From an uncultured Bacteroidales bacterium (GTDB lineage Bacteria > Bacteroidota > Bacteroidia > Bacteroidales > Paludibacteraceae), in assembly GCA_937891975.1 (NCBI GenBank), contig CALAUA010000014.1, forward strand, positions 124,001-188,000: a DNA stretch of 64,000 nt, read 5' to 3'. The first letter of the stretch is position 1, and each line of letters opens with the position of its first letter. The translations under genes were made by a program, and so were the position numbers. Below, one piece after another: positions 47,573 through 56,557 of the stretch. Below the pieces are notes generated by a model that worked only from the letters and a program-made list of their open reading frames with translations, searched no databases and was not told where the DNA came from.

Positions 47573-49834
47573 TTATTTCAACACAAACTTCGCAGGTTGA
47601 CCTTCGGCGGCGTTGGGGGCAATCCAAACTTGGAAGTCGCCGGGTTCTGCACTGCGTGCATAAGCGCCGTCGGCACCTAAAGTGACACCTTCTGCCAAAT
47701 GCCAGTATGCGAGGTCTTCTTCCGTCAACTCAAACGTGACGGTACGCGACTCGCCCGCAGGGATAGTCACGCGTTGGAAACCCTTCAACTCGCGAACAGG
47801 GCGAGTGAGCGAGCCCACAAGGTCGCGGATGTAGAGTTGGGGGACGGCTACGGCAGCTGTGCTGCCCGTGTTGGCGATTTCGCACGAGGCAACGAGGTGA
47901 TCAGGTGATGAGGCGTTGAGACAGGTATCGGATAGCACGACCGGACCGTACTCAAACGTGGTATATGTCAAGCCATATCCAAAAGGATATTGTGGTTTAT
48001 TACCATACTCCAACCAATAGCTAGATTCGCCTACTGAGAATTGGTATGCACGAATAGGAATATCATTGATGAGTTTAGGCGATTTAGCCATCAGGCGGCT
48101 TGGCGTTTTATAATTATAATAGAAAGGTATTTGTCCTTCGCCCATAGGGAAAGTCATTGGCAGGCGCCCAGATGGTGCCACCTTACCTATAATCAGATTG
48201 GCCAAAGCAGGACCTTGCATCGTACCACCATGGAAGGCATAGAGCACAGCATCTGCACAATCAATATCTTCGCGAATACACAATGGACGACCTGCCATAA
48301 TAGTCAAAACTAGCGGTTTGCCCGTGGCTTTGATAGCACGAATTTGCTCTGATTGATCACCAGGTAAATTAAGTACGGCACGACTACGCGCTTCACCCGA
48401 AAGAATACTTTCCTCACCTCCAAAATACAACACTACGTCAGCTTGCTTCGCCAAGCGCGCTAGCGTAGCTATGTTTTCTTTATTAAACTCGCGCGACCAA
48501 TGCTCGCCCTTTTGTTCTATTAGTTTTATTTTTCCCTCTTTCGCTAGTTCACGGAAAGCCATCATTGGAGTGATGGTCATAGCATCGTCTTTATCAAAAC
48601 ACCAAGTACCGTTCTGCTCGTGAGGGGCGTTGGCCATTGGACCGCATACTAAAACCTTTGGTTTTGAGTTTAGAGTTGAATGTTTAGTGTTTAGTGGTAG
48701 AATACCGTTATTTTTGAGCAAAACAGCGGATTCCTCTGCTGCTTTTTGAGCTGCAGAAAGGGCTTCAGGAGTAAAATACTCAGGATTCTCCGTATAGCAA
48801 TAGGGATTGTCAAAGAGTCCGAGGCGGAACTTCATACGCAAGATATTGCGCACACAATTATCAATAACCTGCTCACTCACTTTACCTTCTTCTACCAACT
48901 CCTTCAAATGGCGAGGATAACCTTTGCTCTCCATATCAATATCCATTTGTGCATCCATGCAGAGTTTGGTAGCCTCTTTCAAATTGGCAGAATTACCCTG
49001 GTTATTCATGTTTTGTAGCGATGCCCAATCCGATACTAGTACACCATCAAACTGCCATTCGTTGCGCAGAATATTAACATTCAGGTGTTTATTGGCAGAA
49101 GCAGGTACACCATTCAGGTCATTGAAAGCGCACATGATTGACAATGATCCTGCATCAATAGCCGCCTTGAAAGGAGGTAAATAGGTTTCGCGCAATTGAA
49201 TCTCAGGAATCCATGTAGAGTTATAATCACGTCCTCCTTCTGAAGCCGCATAGCCAGCAAAGTGCTTTACACATGCCGCCATACGTACAATAGAATCGTT
49301 ACCTTGATAGCCACGTACCGCAGCTGCACCCATAATAGATGCCAAATAAGTATCTTCACCATATCCTTCTGCCACACGGCCCCAACGAGGATCACGAGCC
49401 ACATCTACCATAGGAGAGAAAGTCCATCGTAGACCTGCTTGAATAGCTTCTTCAGCAGCTATGCGTGCGCCTTCTTCTACGATAGCGGGATCAAAAGTAG
49501 CAGCCTGACCTAATGGAATAGGAAAAATAGTTCGGAAACCATGAATCACATCGCGCGCGAATATCATAGGTATGCCCAAGCGCGATTCTTCGATCGCTAT
49601 GTGCTGGTAATAGTCGGCTTCGGCTCCCACGCTATTGAGCATAGAACCAGCACCATTGCGAATCTGCTCGGCTATATTATCCGAGATTTGTCCGCCACAG
49701 ATTTGGGTCATCTGGGCAATCTTCTCCTCAAGGGTCATTTGCGAAAGGAGATGGTCGATCTGCTTCTCAATAGGGTCCTGCGGTTGGCAAGAAACGAGAG
49801 CGAAAAGGGCTATTAAAGGAATCAGGCGTTTCAT
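47573..49834 (-). CDS. bglX: GH3 beta-glucosidase lipoprotein
   Basis: 753 residues, lipobox LVSC near residue 16. N-terminal TIM barrel with the nucleophile D269 in VLVSDWAS, KHFAGYAASEGGRDYN, then the alpha/beta sandwich (LVLTIMAGRPL) and a C-terminal FnIII-like domain (ELKGFQRVTIPAGESRTV in two parts). Likely releases glucose from beta-linked oligosaccharides in the periplasm. Two short repeats are translated inside it: a 7-bp-period one at 48666-48697 (LNTKHSTLNSK) and a weaker 8-bp-period one at 47894-47917. Confidence 0.93.
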   Translation of the reverse strand: MKRLIPLIALFALVSCQPQDPIEKQIDHLLSQMTLEEKIAQMTQICGGQISDNIAEQIRNGAGSMLNSVGAEADYYQHIAIEESRLGIPMIFARDVIHGFRTIFPIPLGQAATFDPAIVEEGARIAAEEAIQAGLRWTFSPMVDVARDPRWGRVAEGYGEDTYLASIMGAAAVRGYQGNDSIVRMAACVKHFAGYAASEGGRDYNSTWIPEIQLRETYLPPFKAAIDAGSLSIMCAFNDLNGVPASANKHLNVNILRNEWQFDGVLVSDWASLQNMNNQGNSANLKEATKLCMDAQMDIDMESKGYPRHLKELVEEGKVSEQVIDNCVRNILRMKFRLGLFDNPYCYTENPEYFTPEALSAAQKAAEESAVLLKNNGILPLNTKHSTLNSKPKVLVCGPMANAPHEQNGTWCFDKDDAMTITPMMAFRELAKEGKIKLIEQKGEHWSREFNKENIATLARLAKQADVVLYFGGEESILSGEARSRAVLNLPGDQSEQIRAIKATGKPLVLTIMAGRPLCIREDIDCADAVLYAFHGGTMQGPALANLIIGKVAPSGRLPMTFPMGEGQIPFYYNYKTPSRLMAKSPKLINDIPIRAYQFSVGESSYWLEYGNKPQYPFGYGLTYTTFEYGPVVLSDTCLNASSPDHLVASCEIANTGSTAAVAVPQLYIRDLVGSLTRPVRELKGFQRVTIPAGESRTVTFELTEEDLAYWHLAEGVTLGADGAYARSAEPGDFQVWIAPNAAEGQPAKFVLK
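48666..48697. repeat. 7-bp-period repeat inside the GH3 gene
   Basis: gagttta, gagttga, atgttta, gtgttta, gtgg in 7-bp register. Translated on the minus strand as a 7-residue period in a surface loop between the two catalytic domains. Confidence 0.8.
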
Positions 49835-49957
49835 ATTCTTACTTATTTTTTAAGACAATTAGGGTCAATTATGTTGTCAATTATTGTCAATTTTTTAACA
49901 AAAATACGCTGCGCTACGCTTGCTACAAAAATACTAAAAAATCTGGTTTTATATTTA

Positions 49958-50005
49958 TTTTTCAACTCATAAGAATGCAGCACGCTGCATTGGTGAGTTG
50001 AAAAA
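49958..50005. repeat. Long two-part palindrome between GH30 and GH3
   Basis: Outer arms tttttcaactca / tgagttgaaaaa (12 bp) and inner arms aatgcag / ctgcatt (7 bp, loop cacg). The T-run leads and the A-run trails on both strands, the wrong way round for an intrinsic terminator. It may be an mRNA-processing or stabilising structure. Confidence 0.7.
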
Positions 50006-50030
50006 CTAAATCCAATCTATAAATAATTCA

Positions 50031-51671
50031 TTAGTCATTTAATTTTACCATAATAGTTTGGACGGAAGAAGCGGGGAGTTTCACCTTCGCATAGTGATTG
50101 CCCAATTGCACAGGCAACGTGGTAGCTGGACCCATGTTGAGGATATTGATAGCATACGAGCCATCGGTCTTCTCTACAGCACAGAGGAAGATGTCCTGTG
50201 TTTCGCAATCTGCACCCGTCTTCATGGTAGCAGGGTACTCCACTTGCAGCGCCACATCGCCTGGGCGCATAGAGCGAGAGAACTGCTTGAGTACATAATA
50301 ATAAGGTGTATAATAAATCACGTCATTCTGATAATCAACCATCACCTGCGCACCTGCGAAGTTATTCACATGGTTAGGTCCGCCAATGGAGTCGAGCACG
50401 ATATTCCAATCGCAATAGCCCGTGAGCCAATGGTTGGTGCCATCAATGATATATTGCGCATAGCGGAAGACAGGCGAATACTTGGGGTGTGTGCCACCTG
50501 CCCAACGTGTGGAATATGCCCAGTCGGTGGCAATCTTGTCCCACCAGAACGCATCGTTATTGAACCATCCTGACTCTTGGAAGCCAACAGGGTCAGTGAC
50601 ACCGTCCCATGGTGGGCAACCGAGGTTGTCGATACAGCCCTCAGAGTGGAAGATAGTCTTATTAGGGTATTTGACATGTGCCTCTTCCAATGTCTCAGGG
50701 AAGCAACCAATGGTGCTGCCATACCAGTGGACAGCCATACCAGTGGTGTATTGGTTAGCGAGTGAGTCTTGGTAGATTGCATCGGCGTAAGGCATCATCT
50801 CGAAGATGTTTTGGTCGAAGCCAAAGATAGCCACATCGCCGTGTCCACGGCGGATGAGCGTAGGAGCGAGGTAGTCGCGTATGAACTCGGTCTCCACTTG
50901 TGGCGAGAAATCCATGCTCTCCCAACCGCCATCGTTACCCATAGGTTCGTTGACTGGGGTCACAGACCATATATTAACACCCTCTGCCTTCCATGCCTCG
51001 ATATAAGCAGCGATATAGTTGGCATATGCTTGGTAGTACTTAGGCAGAAGCGCACCGCCACGGGCTACGCCGTTCTCACGCTCGTAGTATTTCTTGTTGT
51101 CCTTCATCCATGCAGGCGCGGTCCAAGTGTTCGCCATGATGCGATAGGTGTTGTCCGACTGTCCTTGCTTGATGTTCCAGACGTCCAGCATGAGGTGATA
51201 GAGGTCGTATTGCTCGTTCTTCACCTGTGGGTACTTGCTGGTAGGGAAGCCCTCTTTGTCGCGGTTGAGCGAGAAATGCTTCATCTCGGTATCGCCGTCC
51301 ACCTCGGTGAGAGCGTACTTGCCTTCGACAGAGAAATCGGATGAGCCGATTTGTGTGCGGACTACGGAGAAGTTGGCACCCTCCTCGGAGAAGAGTTCGT
51401 GGAGTACGCTCTGGCGTTGCTCGGGTGTGAGGCACGCAAGCACGAAAGCCGAAGACTCGGTGAGTGAGCCACCATAGCCGTCGATGGTCTGCTTTTTCTC
51501 GTCCACATGGATGGTGATAGCGTTGTCGGCTGTGCCCTCGTGGAAAACGACTGCCTGCTGTTCGGCACATTTGTCGCCCGCAGCAGAAGTGAGCCACACG
51601 TGAGTGGAGGGGACTTTTGCGGTACATGATGCCAGCAAAAAGAGCGATGATGCGAATAATAACTTTCTCAT
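50031..51671 (-). CDS. GH30 beta-glucanase/glucosidase lipoprotein
   Basis: 546 residues from the ATG at 51669-51671. The open frame continues far upstream inside the phosphorylase gene, but MRKLLFASSLFLLASC is a clear lipoprotein signal. The TIM barrel plus beta side domain shows DGYGGSLTESSAF near residue 60, acid/base E242 in TPVNEPMGND and nucleophile E344 in FHSEGCIDN. GH30 enzymes of this type include beta-1,6-glucanases of Bacteroides, which fits the locus. A beta-glucosidase role is the alternative. The start overlaps the phosphorylase stop (ATGA). Confidence 0.92.
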   Translation of the reverse strand: MRKLLFASSLFLLASCTAKVPSTHVWLTSAAGDKCAEQQAVVFHEGTADNAITIHVDEKKQTIDGYGGSLTESSAFVLACLTPEQRQSVLHELFSEEGANFSVVRTQIGSSDFSVEGKYALTEVDGDTEMKHFSLNRDKEGFPTSKYPQVKNEQYDLYHLMLDVWNIKQGQSDNTYRIMANTWTAPAWMKDNKKYYERENGVARGGALLPKYYQAYANYIAAYIEAWKAEGVNIWSVTPVNEPMGNDGGWESMDFSPQVETEFIRDYLAPTLIRRGHGDVAIFGFDQNIFEMMPYADAIYQDSLANQYTTGMAVHWYGSTIGCFPETLEEAHVKYPNKTIFHSEGCIDNLGCPPWDGVTDPVGFQESGWFNNDAFWWDKIATDWAYSTRWAGGTHPKYSPVFRYAQYIIDGTNHWLTGYCDWNIVLDSIGGPNHVNNFAGAQVMVDYQNDVIYYTPYYYVLKQFSRSMRPGDVALQVEYPATMKTGADCETQDIFLCAVEKTDGSYAINILNMGPATTLPVQLGNHYAKVKLPASSVQTIMVKLND

Positions 51672-54600
51672 AATTCTACTATTAACTGTTTGATTTCGCC
51701 ATCGCGGGCGAAGATGTGTTTGCTTTGTTCTGGGGTGAGGGTGACACTGCCTGTGCCCTTGCCCGTTTTGCGGTAGATAATCTCTGTGCCACAATACGAG
51801 AAGCGCAGTTCGCCATCGCGGAAGTCCGCATCGGTGAGCATGATGGGGCAGAAGGTGATTTGTCCATCTTGCACGTGTACGCCCAACTCGAAGAAGCGAG
51901 AGATGATGTCCTCCTTGACCTGTCCTGTCATGCCTGGTTGTTGCACTCCGCTCATCGATGGTGTGTGTGAGTAGGCATCGAATGGGAAGGAGCCGTACAG
52001 GGCAGGGGTCTTGTGGGAGCCGATGCCTTCGCGAATTTCGCAATAATGCGAAATGAGGCGATAAGGCGATGAGGCGGTAAGGCGAGAGGATTGGATACAC
52101 TCACCTACGGCGAGGAGGAGTTTGCTGACCATGTGCCAGTAGATACAACCCAGACCTTCGTACTTGTAGAAGGTGCCTGAACGGCCCGTGAAGGCATGGT
52201 GGTTGAAGAGCTGTTCGTAGAGATTGAGCAGTTGATCTGTCTCCTCTGGTGTGATGTCCTCGCTGCTCATTTGAATAGCGCGCAGGAGGAAGTCGGCATT
52301 GTTGAAGTTAGCAGAGAAATGTACCTTACCAGTGCAGTCTTGCGTGAGGATATCTGTAACCTTGTTTGCCAAGAGGCGTTGTACGATAGGCAAAGATAGT
52401 GCCTCCTCTGGCAAGGTGTTCATATCTAAGAAGGACGCGCGCTTGCGTGCGGGGTAGAGCATATAGCTGCGTTGGTCTTCGCGATAAAGCGCAGATTGGC
52501 GCATGGCATCCAGGAGATGGGCTGCTTGCTCAGCATCCAAACGGCGAGAAGAGAGGACTGCCACCTGACCCTCGAGCATCTCATAGAGATGGCTGAAAGT
52601 GATAGTGCCACGGTCGAACTTCACGAGATTGTAGGCATGGTACAGACCATCTTCGCGCTGATTGACATCGATAGACTGGTCGATGAAGTCAAGCGTCATA
52701 TTGAGGAACTGGCAGATGAGCGATGCGTCCATCTCCACTTTCTTGCCAGAGTGTCCTGCATAGATAGCGTTGCGGTAAGCCTCGCCTGCACGACCTACTT
52801 GGTCGGTGAAGGTGCGGCGGGTGTGGTCGGTGAAGGAGATTGGTTGGTCGGCTTGCTCTGGCAAGTGATTGACCATAGCGGTCAATATATTGCGCAAGAA
52901 GAGTACGACCTCTTCGGAGAGAGCGTAGGTGGTTTCCTCTGACTGATATAAGTCGATGAGGAAGGCCACGAAGCGGCGCATGTAGTAGAGCGTGACCATA
53001 GAGGCACCATTGCCTACCAACGCATTATTGGCATCGTTCCACTCAGGGCGCAGGGTGTTCATCCATATACCTGCTTCGGGAATGAAATTGCTGAGTTTGG
53101 TGAGCAGTGTGATGAGCAGTTTCTCGGTGAAAGTAACCAAGAGTGGTTGGTTGTCAGTACCCAAAAGCAGGCGTGCATCTTGCCCGTAGGTAGATAGTTG
53201 CGAGAAGATATGGTCGTGGGCTGCTTGGTCGAACGTGATGGTGTTCTTAGGATCGCGTACGATGTCTGCATACGAGCGGAAGCGATAAGGGACTGCCGCG
53301 AAAGCAAACTCGCGCATGCCCAACATATCACGCAAAGCCTGTGGGTTGTGCTTGTGGCTGAATTCGAGTAGGCGACAGAGATAGATAATCTGGTGGTCGC
53401 CCCAATAGCCGATGTTCGACCATGGGTTCTCGGGTTCGATGACCTCCCAATCAATACCTTCGGAGGTCACTTTGTATGGATTATAGCCATCGGCTGTGGT
53501 TGCGTTGAGGAACTTAGCGATGATACTATTCACATAATCAGGATAGGAGAGCGATAGGGCTTCCCAATTCTGGAAGATGTCGCGCCAGTTGCCTTGGTAG
53601 GATATGATATGGCGGTCTTGCTCATCCTTCACGCGGATATCAAAGAGGTTCCAAGGACGACTGGGGTCGCCGTGACGGCGCGAGAATGTGAGTGGCAAGT
53701 ACTCCATGAAGAGGCGGTGGAGTTGGTGGTCCTGGCGATCCTGTACGGCTTGGTCGAGTTCGGTATGAGAGATGGACTCGAGCAAGTTGGTGAGGAAGGT
53801 ATGGTGCTTGTCCGCCAAAGCATGGTTGAAGGTACGAATATGCTGAGCAAAAGCAGAGCCAGAGATATGATAATTGTCACAATAGAAGCCACCGCGCATG
53901 GTGTTGAAGAGCGTGTTGGCAAAGTGGCGTGCATCGTTGGCCTCATCCGCCGTGGACTGTACACCATCGTTCTGCGCCACTATTTGGCGAAGGTTGGCGG
54001 TAGTGGTTTGCAGGGCTGACTGCAACTGCGCTACTGCATCGGGTTGCTGCATGAACGCCATGCTGCGGCGAACGGAAACAGCGTCTTGCATGACGTCGCA
54101 GATGAAGTGCCACTGAAGTTCAGAGGTTAAAGGTGAAAGGTTAGAGGTTAAAGGCTGGGGCATGTCTTTAACAGGGATGGTAGCAGTGAAATGGGCGAAG
54201 ATGGCTCCGCGGACACCTTTGGACTCGGATTCTGGTTGGATAGTTTGCCCCATGCGGAAAGCATCGAGTTGGGCACTTGAACAGAGATATTGGGGCTCCC
54301 GGCTTCCGGCGTCTGGAATCCCTAAGGTATAAACAGTGTTACAACGAAGGGATTCGCTGGGTTCGGCACGGTCCACAAGGATAGCCTCCATGCGGAAGAG
54401 TACCATACCATTGCCTACATGCTCGGTGCGTTTGTAGCCATCTACGAGGGTCGAGAAGGTGTTTTGCGTGATACGCTCTACTCCCGAAGGCATGACATTC
54501 TGCAAGCCATCTAATACCTCTACGGTGATAGGGGTGTCGGTCTCGTTGGAGAGATGAGCAGTACGTACCCAACCGAGATGGGTAGCAGGTGCCCACTCAT

Positions 54601-54994
54601 AAGAGAAGATAAGTCCTAAATCTACATTCTCCTCGCGGAAGAGTAGACGGTTGCCAGTCACCGACTTGGCAATGGAGCGAATAATATGGTAGGTGCCCAT
54701 CTGACGCGATGAGAAGGGTTCCCAGAGTTTGGTGCCTTGTGCCGTTTGTACGCGGAGGATCGTCTTAGGACCAGTCTGCTCGTAGTTCTCGGTAATCTTA
54801 TCATCGGTGTAGTAAGGGAAGAGCACCTGTTCGGGGTTGCGGCGACCGCATGTGAGTCCGCCTGTGGATGAGATGTACATCCAAAGGTCGGTATCGCTGG
54901 CCAGCGATATGAAGAACGGCTGCATGTGATCGTAGTTCTCAATGCAGTAGAAGCGTTCGCCGTGGATATCTATGTAGTGTCCTGTAGGGGTCAT
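51668..54994 (-). CDS. Putative beta-1,3-glucan phosphorylase (GH94/GH149/GH161 type)
   Basis: 1108 residues with no signal peptide, so cytoplasmic. The N-terminal beta-sandwich opens with a block ending SSTGGLTCGRRNPEQVLFPY that is characteristic of this phosphorylase group. The (alpha/alpha)6 barrel contains GNWRDIFQNWEAL and WSNIGYWGDHQIIYL. A candidate catalytic acid is D654 in EWNDANNALVG, which resembles the DWNDGMNRVG of GH94. The ~1100-residue size matches GH149/GH161, not GH94 (~800). Such enzymes release glucose 1-phosphate from beta-1,3-oligoglucans. Substrate is inferred from neighbouring GH16, GH128 and GH30. Two short-period repeats are translated within it (52055-52086, 54122-54156). 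Confidence 0.72.
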   Translation of the reverse strand: MTPTGHYIDIHGERFYCIENYDHMQPFFISLASDTDLWMYISSTGGLTCGRRNPEQVLFPYYTDDKITENYEQTGPKTILRVQTAQGTKLWEPFSSRQMGTYHIIRSIAKSVTGNRLLFREENVDLGLIFSYEWAPATHLGWVRTAHLSNETDTPITVEVLDGLQNVMPSGVERITQNTFSTLVDGYKRTEHVGNGMVLFRMEAILVDRAEPSESLRCNTVYTLGIPDAGSREPQYLCSSAQLDAFRMGQTIQPESESKGVRGAIFAHFTATIPVKDMPQPLTSNLSPLTSELQWHFICDVMQDAVSVRRSMAFMQQPDAVAQLQSALQTTTANLRQIVAQNDGVQSTADEANDARHFANTLFNTMRGGFYCDNYHISGSAFAQHIRTFNHALADKHHTFLTNLLESISHTELDQAVQDRQDHQLHRLFMEYLPLTFSRRHGDPSRPWNLFDIRVKDEQDRHIISYQGNWRDIFQNWEALSLSYPDYVNSIIAKFLNATTADGYNPYKVTSEGIDWEVIEPENPWSNIGYWGDHQIIYLCRLLEFSHKHNPQALRDMLGMREFAFAAVPYRFRSYADIVRDPKNTITFDQAAHDHIFSQLSTYGQDARLLLGTDNQPLLVTFTEKLLITLLTKLSNFIPEAGIWMNTLRPEWNDANNALVGNGASMVTLYYMRRFVAFLIDLYQSEETTYALSEEVVLFLRNILTAMVNHLPEQADQPISFTDHTRRTFTDQVGRAGEAYRNAIYAGHSGKKVEMDASLICQFLNMTLDFIDQSIDVNQREDGLYHAYNLVKFDRGTITFSHLYEMLEGQVAVLSSRRLDAEQAAHLLDAMRQSALYREDQRSYMLYPARKRASFLDMNTLPEEALSLPIVQRLLANKVTDILTQDCTGKVHFSANFNNADFLLRAIQMSSEDITPEETDQLLNLYEQLFNHHAFTGRSGTFYKYEGLGCIYWHMVSKLLLAVGECIQSSRLTASSPYRLISHYCEIREGIGSHKTPALYGSFPFDAYSHTPSMSGVQQPGMTGQVKEDIISRFFELGVHVQDGQITFCPIMLTDADFRDGELRFSYCGTEIIYRKTGKGTGSVTLTPEQSKHIFARDGEIKQLIVEL
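52055..52086. repeat. 8-bp-period repeat inside the phosphorylase gene
   Basis: gaggcgat, aaggcgat, gaggcggt, aaggcgag in exact register. The translation has an 8-residue period (RLTASSPY, RLISHY). Confidence 0.85.
54122..54156. repeat. 7-bp-period repeat inside the phosphorylase gene
   Basis: agaggtt, aaaggtg, aaaggtt, agaggtt, aaaggct in register, translated as PLTSNLSPLTSEL. The gene's own upstream spacer (54994-55028) carries almost the same words. Confidence 0.85.
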
Positions 54995-55028
54995 GTGAGG
55001 TGAGAGGTTAAAGGTGAAAGGTTAAAGG
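54994..55028. repeat. 7-bp-period repeat in the symporter-phosphorylase spacer
   Basis: tgtgagg, tgagagg, ttaaagg, tgaaagg, ttaaagg in 7-bp register, filling the 27-bp spacer and touching both genes. Confidence 0.8.
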
Positions 55029-56464
55029 CTAGAACTTCGTTGTTCGAGGTCGGATTTCATTTGTTGTAGGGTTGGGGTGTCGAGGTTGTAGAATGCAAGC
55101 AGGATAGCGCATGATGCATAGAGTACACCCGGCAATATACCAAAGAGCCAATGGATACTGGTCATGATAGTGGGGTCGTTCTGGATTTGTTGCAAGCCCA
55201 TTGTAGCATCAAAATGAACGGCTGTCATGATAGCGCCAAAGAGAGCAGCACCGATGGACCAACCGATCTTCTGTGCGAAGACCGCAGCAGAGAGGCAAAG
55301 GCCTGTGGTGCGGCGTTGGAACTTCCACTCGCCATAGTCTGCTGCATCGGCGAGCATGGTCCATAGCAACGAGATAGCAGGTGCATAGGCAATCTTACCC
55401 AAGCAGTTGAAGACATTGATGAGTACGAAGTTGGTGCCTGCGAAATAGAGCAAACAGAAGAATAGTCCTGAGAGCAATGAGCAGACAATATAGAGTTGCT
55501 TAGCGCCAAATTTCTTGACCAATGGTTTGGTGGTAGGAATAGCGATGATGAGTGCGACCGTACCCAAGATATTGAATATCTGGCTCTTGGACTCAGCGTC
55601 GAGGAAATACTTGAAGTAATAGGTAGCCGAGATATTCTGAATAGCAAACATGATGAAAGACACGATACCAACAAGCATCAATACCACCCATGGGCGGTTC
55701 TTGAAGAGGTACTTGAAGTCGTGCTTGAGGTCGGTCTCCTGACGTTTAGGTGGAGCAATACGCTCTTTGGTAGTAGCAAAAGTGATGAGGAAGAGTACCA
55801 CACCTATTGCGCCGAAGATAGCCACGAGGTATCTGAAACCAATGATATAGGATGAGCGCACGAGGTCGGTATTCAGTGCGTTACCCTCCATGAAGAGTTT
55901 GCGGGCACTATCGTCGGACATGATGGAGTAGTCCATGCCAGTAGCGTGTGAGCCAAGGTAATAGACGATATAGAGGGCGAAGCCCGACACGAGCAACTGA
56001 CCGATGTTGGCTGCTACGAAGCGGTAGGAGTTGAGTCCTGCGCGCTCGATGGAGTCGTTGGTCATCACGGCTCCCAAAGAGGAGTAAGGGATATTGACTA
56101 CTGCATAGATGATACGCAAGCCAATAAACATAGGCAGGATGTATGCGATGAGGGCATTGCCTTGCAGGTCGGGACCGAGGAAGGCAAGGAAGACAAACAG
56201 TGCAAAAGGAATGCAACCATAGAGCAAGAACGGACGGAACTTACCCCAACGGGTGTTGGTGCGGTCTGCCCAAATGCCTACGATAGGATCCATAACCGCA
56301 TCCATGATGGTGCCGAGGATTGCGATGGCAGTGGACCATGCGGGGCTGATACCGAGTACGTCGGTATAGTAGAATATTAACCAGAAATTGACCATGTCCC
56401 ACACAAAGTGTGAGGCAGTATCACCAAGACTGTAGCCGAGTTTTTCTTTGATAGAGAGTTTCAT
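55022..56464 (-). CDS. GPH-family sugar:cation symporter
   Basis: 480 residues from the ATG at 56462-56464; an upstream extension of 12 codons is excluded. About 12 membrane segments. MFS/GPH (MelB-type) hallmarks are KEKLGYSLGDTASHFVWD, GTIMDAVMDPIVGIWADRTNTRWGKFRPFLLY (split by loops) and the central cytoplasmic loop with TKERIAPP. It lies between GH16 and the cytoplasmic phosphorylase, so it probably carries beta-gluco-oligosaccharides across the inner membrane to that enzyme. Substrate is inferred. Confidence 0.9.
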   Translation of the reverse strand: MKLSIKEKLGYSLGDTASHFVWDMVNFWLIFYYTDVLGISPAWSTAIAILGTIMDAVMDPIVGIWADRTNTRWGKFRPFLLYGCIPFALFVFLAFLGPDLQGNALIAYILPMFIGLRIIYAVVNIPYSSLGAVMTNDSIERAGLNSYRFVAANIGQLLVSGFALYIVYYLGSHATGMDYSIMSDDSARKLFMEGNALNTDLVRSSYIIGFRYLVAIFGAIGVVLFLITFATTKERIAPPKRQETDLKHDFKYLFKNRPWVVLMLVGIVSFIMFAIQNISATYYFKYFLDAESKSQIFNILGTVALIIAIPTTKPLVKKFGAKQLYIVCSLLSGLFFCLLYFAGTNFVLINVFNCLGKIAYAPAISLLWTMLADAADYGEWKFQRRTTGLCLSAAVFAQKIGWSIGAALFGAIMTAVHFDATMGLQQIQNDPTIMTSIHWLFGILPGVLYASCAILLAFYNLDTPTLQQMKSDLEQRSSSL

Positions 56465-56557
56465 GATCTTCTGTTCGCTTCGCTCACGTTGATGGCTCAC
56501 TTTGTTCGCGAAAATGGCTAACGCGTAAAGTGGCTTTGCGTGAGTGGTTTCACGTTA

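Noticed and set aside
51672..52100. N-terminal extension of the GH30 frame
   Set aside because: It overlaps the phosphorylase coding region, is rich in R, H and P as out-of-frame reads are, and precedes a clear lipoprotein signal at 51671.
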